Assembly (NCBI RefSeq): GCF_000499385.1 | Contig: NW_013654465.1 | Coordinates: forward strand, 1 to 64,000 | DNA length: 64,000 nucleotides | Source: Eimeria necatrix | Taxonomy: Eukaryota > Apicomplexa > Conoidasida > Eucoccidiorida > Eimeriidae | Direction of reading: 5' to 3' | Part shown: piece by piece, positions 57,201 through 64,000 of the stretch | Position numbering within the stretch: position 1 is the stretch's first letter | How the letters are laid out: each line of letters begins with the position of its first letter | Program-made: the position numbers and the translations under genes | The notes under the pieces: generated by a model | Databases searched by the model: none | What the model was told of the DNA's origin: nothing | The model's input: only the letters and a program-made list of their open reading frames with translations

Positions 57201-60200
57201 CCAAGTCGCTGCAGTAGCTGCAGGCGGGCAATGCGCTCGCCTGACCAGCTTCGCCCTGTTGTATTAAAAGCTGCCTCGGCGGCCTCCGCAGCAGCAGCAA
57301 CCACCGCGGATCCAGAACCCATGCACAAGTTCACCACCATCTGGTCCTTCCAGTCATCGTCCAGCTGGCGGCTCTGCTGCAGCTGCTGCTGCTGCAATTT
57401 CTGCACTCCGTCGGCTGTCGGAGGTACGGTGGATGTCTTTCTGTAGAAATGCACTGTTGTTCTGCGTGGTCTAACCAGGCGTACGGATACTCCAGTAGTT
57501 TTCAAATCCTTGCTATTTAAGTTCTTTTCTGAAGGTTCACCAGTTGTCTTGCTATTTCCTGGAGGCATTTCCTTAGATCCAACGTGATGCTCCTGATCTG
57601 CGCCTTCCTTGGCAGACTGTTCTTGCTGCGCTTTTTGACGGCGGCCTTTAAGTGCCGGTCTAAGGGCCTTAGCCTTTTTCTGTCTCTGCTGCTTCTGCAT
57701 TCTCTTGCTGGAACTGCGGCTGCTCTTTATACTTCCATTTTTTTCCTTTCTGCTGCTGCTGCTGCTGCCATTCTTTGATCGAGACGCCGTTGCAGTTTTC
57801 TTTCTTTGCATGGCGCTTTTTCTGGGTGGTTGTTTCCTGGTTCTTGCCCTAGGGGGCCTTTTAGGCTTGAAGCTATCAGATTCGCTACACCCTTTGTCTC
57901 TGTCTTTCCCCTCAAATTCTGAGGCTGTGCTAGTTATAGAGGCATTTACGGCCTTTTTGCGCTTTCGGGTTGCCTCTTTCCTCTGTTTCTTCTTTGAAGT
58001 CTGCTGTTTCCTCATGCGGCGAGTTTCCGCCTCGATCAATCTCTGCTGCTGCTGTCTCTGGAGTGCAGCCTCAACCTGCATCGTGATGCACTGAAAGATG
58101 TCGCTAGCGCATGCTGAAAATGCGGAGGCATCCGCGCCTGGGAGCCTCGTCCTGTCCACATACTGCAAAGTGGGCAGTCCCTTAATAGTGCGCATTGGTT
58201 TCCCTTGTTTCCGATGACCTTCCTGGTGCTGCTGCCACTGTGCTGCTGCTGGGTCTGCTGTTTTGGTAGGCGCGGAGTCTCGCATGATCTCCATGGGGAA
58301 GCACCTGAAAATTGCCATCACCCTACCTGCTGCTTCTGCCCGAGCATCTAAAGCAAGGAAGCCCAAGAAAAAGGTAAGACACATTACGTAGCCCAGGAAG
58401 AGGCCAGCGAGACACAGAAGGCAGAAGCTCTGAATTGCGAGATAAGGACTGAAAGCGCCAATGCCGAATGTCAAAAGATTCGTCAGTGTCGTTATAGTTA
58501 TACCCACGCCGCTGTCCCGCAGTGTCAGCTGTAGCCTATCCGCTGCCGATCTTTTGTGCACTGTCAGGCTATATGACTGCAGAAGGACCAGAGTATCGTC
58601 AACCCCAATGCCCACAACCAGCAACGGTGCAGCAGCAGCTGTCCCGGTGCTGACTACTCCACACATGAAGCACATACCAGCACCCCCGAGGTATCCGAGG
58701 AGTGCAGCGCCGGCCCCCGTAAGAGCCACCGTTGCTTTAGACCGTAAATGAGACCTAGAGAAATTTACCACCCACACATACATTCCAATTAGAGATCCCG
58801 CAGCAGCCACAAGAACGGCCTCGCCCCCAGGGCCAGCTGAAGAGCTCGCTGCCAGCTCATCCGCTGAAGCGCACCAAACAACAATTCACTGGTCATGTTG
58901 TCTTCGCCTTGTCACCATTCAGGATTCCCTAAATGATTGTGAATCGTAGACGCATTCCATATTTGTTCCTAAAATGCTATTCAAATGGTAGCTTATTTGT
59001 CTTACAGAGGCTTCTCTCGGTTTTGAGTCCCATGTGGGCACCCGGGAGTCTCTCTTGCTGCAGCAACTCCTGCAACTTCCGCTCCCATCGCAGTGCGTAA
59101 GGGCGTAGCTTCGCATCGTCTGAGATCTGATACCTGCAGGCACAGCAGCAGCCCTAAAGGCACGCTTTTGTCTGCTTTGGTTTATTATGCAGAGGGTGTT
59201 AGTCTTCAGCTTCTCTTTCTGCCTATGAATTCTGCGCGATACAGGCTCTTTCGTGGTGGCAAGGACCTATGTAATGCTGTTATGTGCAACCACGCTCCTT
59301 CGCTGGCTGCATCTCAGCATCAGGTGAGAACCAGTAGTAGTACCATAGGCTAGTGTTTTTTCCTTGCCTTATGGACAATGCCGCAGTTGCAGTAGCGTAG
59401 CGGCCCGAAGGAGTCAAACGAAGGCCGCTACGGGAGAGCAGCATATCTGTTGGGAAGGCGCGAGCCAACAAAAATGAAGTGTGTAACGGGTACTCCAACA
59501 TGCTTCCGAATTCCCTGAAAACGAATTTTATTTGCTTTGCACTTCTTGACCTAAACTTGATGAATTAGGTGGAAAGAAAATTGGTGCATACAGAAATGGG
59601 GAAAGTTTCGATTGAAGAAGATTGGCTTAAGTGGGCTCACCGCCTGTGAGTGTAGACAAATATTACACCATCGGGCGCCTCGCAGGCCCCAGTTGAATCC
59701 TTGTGACAGAGATTTTGGAAGCCGTATTCGCCAGGACCTAAAGGCTGCCGGCATCCTAAACCTGTTATGCGAACTCTAGGCAGCTCCTTCTCAGGATCAC
59801 AGACGGTTTCTGTCTCTTGTGGGAGCCCCAACACATGTTGCTCCTGCGCTTGTGCAGCAGCTGCTGCAGCAGCATACGCTTCACGCCGCCGGCGTCCGCC
59901 TCCTGTCATAGGCCACTGTGGCGGCAAAAGTAGTTGCTGCTGATTGTGTTGCTGCCTAAGCTGCTGCTGTACGAAATGCTGTTGCACTGCCGCTGCTGGG
60001 TCACCCCATGCGAGACTTCGGGGCTGCATCTGAGGAGCACCTCTCTCCTCTTCGATCATCCCCTCTACTCGCAATGCCATGCCGGTTTGCAGGTCTGCGG
60101 GATACAAACTTGATTCCTGTGATTCCTGCAGCCGTCTTTTCGGAAGTTCAAGGGTGTCACCAATTTCAGCCACAGCGACTGCGGCTTCCGCAAGCCCATC

Positions 60201-61037
60201 TCTGTCGCCTTCGTTTGTAACTTTCAAGTCCAGAATTCTCATATGCATATCCCAAACTGCATTCAAGAAAGAAGCTTCCAAGAGATTGCTTTGTCCGTCG
60301 TTTGATGCAATGAGAATTACTTCGCTGCGTGTCACGTTGCCTTGAAATAACATTCTGAACTCATCCGCGTCCTGCGAATTCACAGATCGGACACCACTGA
60401 ATGCGCCTGTGGTAGGCCAGTTGGCTGTTCCAGTGTTTACGATAAAGGGTCAGCCTTTGCTGCCATACCGCACCAGCAGGACGACCACTTGCCTTTTGTG
60501 CCTGACTCTGGGGAATTGTGTACTGCACAACGCCGTCAGTTGTGCTTTGCTTGAAAACAAGGCCGACAGATAGTCCCAGACATAACAGGGCACTGAAAAT
60601 GATAAACTGAATTCAAGCAGCACACGGCAATGTACAATAAGCGATCGCTAATCACGGTCACTGCTACACCGCTGTTTGGGGCAATTCATTCCAAGACTAG
60701 TCAGGCCCGAGTATAGACTGGTCCCCTCTCTCACCTTTTTCGGGTGTTTGTACACTATGAGGGCGTAACGGCCAAATGCGTTGGCTACATTTTCGAGCAT
60801 TGCGTCCCTTGTTTCTGCTGCGCAGCGGCAGCAGTCCCACGGGGTCCAGTCTACCTGGGCATAGCTGTCTGTTATGTCTTTAATACCTCTGCTGCCATTT
60901 GAAAATGTGCATTGGGCCCCTTCGAGACGATATCCGGCTTCCTGTAGCAGAGATGAGCTGCGCTTGCCGGCAACGGGTGCAATTGTTGGTTGCAGTAGAT
61001 CAGGGGAACCCCACCGCCTGCCTCCCTCATCCATCAT
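54267..61037 (-). CDS. Patched-like RND protein with sterol-sensing domain
   Basis: Exons on the minus strand: 61037-60735, 60606-60441, 60406-59641, 59514-59344, 59133-59006, 58863-56987, 56571-56473, 56343-56247, 55850-55698, 55400-55268, 55067-54920, 54814-54267, about 1530 residues. Only the 56247/55850 join is one base out of phase, so a small exon or other border is missed there. The N terminus has GRYALIVYKHPKK and helix 1 FIIFSALLCLGLSVGLVF. The sixth exon holds the sterol-sensing domain with GIGVDDTLVL (Asp pair near residue 600), then about 400 residues of Lys/Arg/Ser/Gln-rich insertion, then helix 7 (KLMLLVTFAAVLVSAIIG). The C-terminal half ends with MALWGLPLNLLTMVNLTISI and the partner motif GFSVDYATHTTHAF. 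Both RND Asp motifs are intact, so proton- or sodium-driven lipid/sterol transport is likely (family knowledge); localisation unknown. Confidence 0.88.
56041..56072. repeat. Perfect 13-bp stem hairpin in an intron
   Basis: TTGCAGTGTTGCA is followed by six bases (CAAAGA) and its exact reverse complement. It lies between the eighth and ninth exons of the Patched-like gene. On the minus strand it carries the AG of a possible acceptor (TTGCAG). Confidence 0.9.
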
Positions 61038-62472
61038 CAGAAAAACATATATAGAAATATTTACGGTGAAAAAATGAGGAAATAATCATCTAAAACTTTG
61101 AAATACGAGCTACTGTGGCCTCTGCCCCAACGGATGGCAATGGGAGAGAGTTTGTCCTTTTAAGGCGTGGCAATTCTATTTAAGGCATATAAATGTGTGA
61201 AAAATTTTTACGCCTGTAGTAATGCTTTATCTATATTGTGCATAAGTATACACACATAATGAGGGGCTGGGTTTTACCTTGCATGCTTCTTGCGAAGACC
61301 GGCGGTCACTTTGGCAGTCGGCGACGGTCTTCCTAGAAATTTGCAGACCTTGATATACTTGCGCATTCCTGACACCACAATAAACATTGTTTATTTGATA
61401 AATATATCTTGCCGGATTGTTGGCGGAAACTCACCCTTGCATGTTCTCTACAGTATGACAAGCGCGGTTAGGACTTTGGTGACCTCACGAGTGTAAAGGA
61501 TTCCACACCTGGGCAACCAGAATTTTAGTTGGGGTTTTGGTTATCTTTTTGAAAATTTTAAAGACCAAATATCAAACTGTTGCTGCGATACTATATTGCT
61601 CCCCACAGGTGGACCTTCCTAAGTGCTGCTTGACTTGATACACAGATTCACCAGTGGAAAAGAAATTCAAATGGTATCAAATGGCGCTGAACTTATTCAC
61701 TACTTTGTTTTTATTCAGTTGAAATGATGATGAACTAAGCAATTTGCAGCAAGTATGTCAAAAATTGGAGCGAAACGCCTAGCTCGTGAGGTGACCTCGT
61801 ACAACACTTGCACGCAAACATGAACGTCCACAGTCTCCACAGAACAATCGACTCCAAATATTCAGGCAGCCTAGTGCGTTTTCTTCCTGTGGCACATTGA
61901 CTGCCATAACTATGTGGTGTACATCTCCCGAAAATCTGTAATATGTTGGAGCTTGGAGCGCGCGCGCAGCAGTTAGTCCAACCACGAGGTGACGAGCATC
62001 CAACAAACTGCATGTTTCAGCAGGGCAAAAAGCATCAAAAACGACTAACGCGCACACGAACACAGCCTGTACGGGCCTCTATGCCGCGTCATCACGTGGC
62101 CATTACAATGCAGCTAAAATCCATCAGCTTGAATCAGTGTATTCATCCATTAGCTTTTGCACTTCCCGGCGCAAGAAGTTAATGATAAAACACACACATC
62201 TACATAAGCACGGCTTGTGGGCCTAATTGCCCAACGTTTCATGTTGAGTCTTGCTGGTGGTCTCCTTATTTGGTTATTTCAACTTAGCCTTGGAGATCAG
62301 ACACATTTTCCGGGGATCACAAAGGCATAGCAATACTGAAATTCTCCCTGCAGTCTACAGTTGGTGCAACAATGTGCAAGAATGCAAGACAAAAAGCGCT
62401 CATATGAGCTTACTCCGTCAAGTAGTGATTGTGTTTCTTCCTAGTGACTGTACCTTCTCCCTCTCTCTGCAG
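61038..62472. other. Mostly empty region upstream of the Patched-like gene
   Basis: AT-rich near 61050-61450, probably containing the Patched promoter. A minus-strand ORF at 61779-62063 (94 residues with ATG; MFVCALVVFDAFCPAETCSL, then AARALQAPTYYRFSGDVHHI and CGDCGRSC) looks signal-peptide-like and Cys-containing and could be a small secreted protein or an exon, but nothing confirms it. Confidence 0.35.
61779..62063 (-). CDS. Candidate small Cys-containing secreted protein
   Basis: A 94-residue ORF with an ATG at 62063. The first dozen residues are hydrophobic (MFVCALVVFDAF) and end before a Cys, and eight cysteines are spread over the sequence, four of them clustered near the end (LFCGDCGRSC). 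There is no repeat bias. No family is recognised and no neighbouring exon was found. A short chance ORF remains quite possible. Confidence 0.25.
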   Translation of the reverse strand: MFVCALVVFDAFCPAETCSLLDARHLVVGLTAARALQAPTYYRFSGDVHHIVMAVNVPQEENALGCLNIWSRLFCGDCGRSCLRASVVRGHLTS

Positions 62473-62649
62473 ACGCCTGCCAACGGAGTTTCATACGACA
62501 AAACGGTGCACTCGTTCGTGGGGACTTACACCTGGCGAGAATGCAGAAGGCAGCAAACAGCCTGCCAAAGTCACGCAATCTGGTTTGCGCGCTTGTTCTC
62601 ACAGCCTACTAAAGCTACGCAGTTTGATTTGCCAGTCTGCCATCTGTGA
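62473..62649 (+). CDS. Orphan terminal exon, Cys-containing
   Basis: A pyrimidine tract CCCTCTCTCTGCAG (AG at 62471-62472) opens into 58 codons and a stop: NGVSYDKTVHSFVGTYTWRE followed by a Cys/Gln-rich part and LPVCHL. The acceptor is among the best in the window and the composition is protein-like. Upstream partner exons were not found, though the frame stays open upstream to 62251. Confidence 0.35.
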   Translation, partial: TPANGVSYDKTVHSFVGTYTWRECRRQQTACQSHAIWFARLFSQPTKATQFDLPVCHL

Positions 62650-64000
62650 GGAAAGAAAGAGGGACTGAGAACTTGCACTCTCTCTGGCATGCCTCATAGA
62701 AGTATTTGCCTTGTACGCCTCTTAGGTGTTAAGTGAACTTCATTAGTTCGCTAAAACTGAGGGATGTAGATGCTTTCGCTTTGCCTGAGTTGTGACTGAC
62801 TGAAAATAGCTAATAGCATTATGCGTTCCCATAGGACATGGAGGGGCACTTTAGAACAGAGCCCAAAATCTCGAAATTTTCCGGCGAACGCTAAACATGG
62901 CTTTAAGAGATTTTTAAGCTGCTTTTTGAACTGCAGCTCATGAAAATGGGTACGTTCCTGGTATTCAGGCAGTATTGACGTGAACTTAGTAGTTTTCCGA
63001 AGTATAGGCTAGGCCAAAGCATGTTTACGGCTCTTTTGCCGTCACAGCTCTATGAAAAGGCCTTTTTAATCAAGAACACAATATTCATGCATTTGAACGC
63101 GCGTTTTTAATGTATTTGTGTGAGAGTGCATTTCACAGTGCAAATGCCTAAAACACGTTTCAGAGCAAAAGTGTAATAATTGATATTATATGAATATATG
63201 CTGCAACACGCAGCAATGCACATAGTATATAGAATATGTAACATATATACATGCTATGTAGATTACATGAAATACATGTATTTATGAGATTAAATTGGGC
63301 AAATATGGGTAGAGGGGTCTCGTTGCGCATTCCCCAGGGGAAAACCCAAGGCAAAAAATAAGCTGCACACACCCCGGGAACGTCTGCCTGATTTATGTGT
63401 TGGTAAGACTGGCCTTGAAGAATACTGTCGAGATTCCGTCGTTCATGCTAGGGGCCACAGCACGTAGCATTGTGAAATGAGGAGCGCAGTTCGTTGCGCG
63501 AAAGGGCAGTGAAAAAGGGATAAAATTAGACGCAAAACTCTTTTTTCACCTACACCGCTGCAAATAAATTGCTAGGAATTTGCATATGCGGCGAAAGTCG
63601 CTAGAAACGTGGAAATGGGGACACCTAAGCCCCAGGGACTGCTGCATTGCTTGACGCGCCACTGCAGGTCTTGAGCTACTTTACCCTCAACAGGATAATT
63701 TTACGGTGCGGAAGACATGTTTGGAATCTTTTGTAGTGCTTGTCCTTCAAACTAATGAAAGTGGACGCAAAATTAATATCGGATGTGGGCTGCCAACCTC
63801 TGAAGGCGCGGACGACTGGCCCGCAGTACAGGGAATACATGCAGAGAAAAGATGTGGAAAACACGCGGTTTATGATTCTAGCGGAATATTTAAACCAGAA
63901 GCGTGCATGATTCACATGTCGAAACCGCACTTTCCTCTGCGCGTGTCGTTGAAATACACAGAAGAGAGCTCTTCTCAGACGCGTTGTACATCTCTTGCAT
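62650..64000. other. AT-rich stretch without supported genes
   Basis: It contains TATA/ATAC-rich sequence at 63170-63290 and short minus-strand ORFs (63160-63372, 63676-63930) with no motif. The window ends without an identifiable exon. Confidence 0.4.

Overview
The window looks like nuclear DNA of a coccidian apicomplexan, most probably an Eimeria species. The evidence is the very dense CAG trinucleotide runs, read in different frames as poly-Gln, poly-Ala and poly-Ser inside genes, the TTTAGGG-like telomeric words scattered in introns, the many short introns with ordinary GT-AG borders, and the gene content (an EGF/transmembrane microneme-type protein, a Patched-like RND protein). The genus call is inference from these features; no database was searched.

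Layout. 1-6.7 kb: sparse, with a possible small mitochondrial-type protein (-), a signal-peptide membrane protein (-) and one doubtful locus. 6.7-15.3 kb: a 21-exon oxysterol-binding protein (+) with PH domain, coiled coil, FFAT motif and complete lipid-binding domain; all exon phases agree and give about 1402 residues. 17.4-19.3 kb: a single-exon alpha/beta hydrolase of ABHD11 type (+). 21.2-27.6 kb: an extreme Gln/Ala/Ser-rich protein of at least 1960 residues (+). 29.1-32.6 kb: a six-exon, 733-residue unrecognised protein (+). 33.5-35.1 kb: further plus-strand exons of unrecognised products. 37.8-40.65 kb: a six-exon TMEM43-family protein (-). 43.8-44.9 kb: a type I membrane protein with one EGF-like module (-). 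45.4-47.75 kb: a four-exon, probably secreted protein (+), divergent from the previous gene and carrying a 258-bp direct duplication that copies a splice acceptor. 48.4-53.7 kb: an ankyrin-repeat protein (+). 54.3-61.0 kb: a Patched/sterol-sensing-domain RND protein (-), convergent with the ankyrin gene. 61-64 kb: mostly empty, with one plausible orphan terminal exon.

Repeat-rich segments (about 6.7-11.4 kb and 17-32 kb) alternate with repeat-poor ones (33-48 kb and 54-64 kb), as described for Eimeria chromosomes. Inside CAG-rich genes most antisense ORFs (Leu-, Cys- or Ala-rich) are shadows and were left out.

Functionally, the OSBP, the Patched-like protein, the ABHD11-type hydrolase and TMEM43 are all lipid- or membrane-linked, but nothing shows they form a cluster. 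Exon borders were read by eye from splice consensus, phase continuity and family resemblance. They are best supported for OSBP, TMEM43, Patched and the 733-residue gene, and weaker elsewhere.
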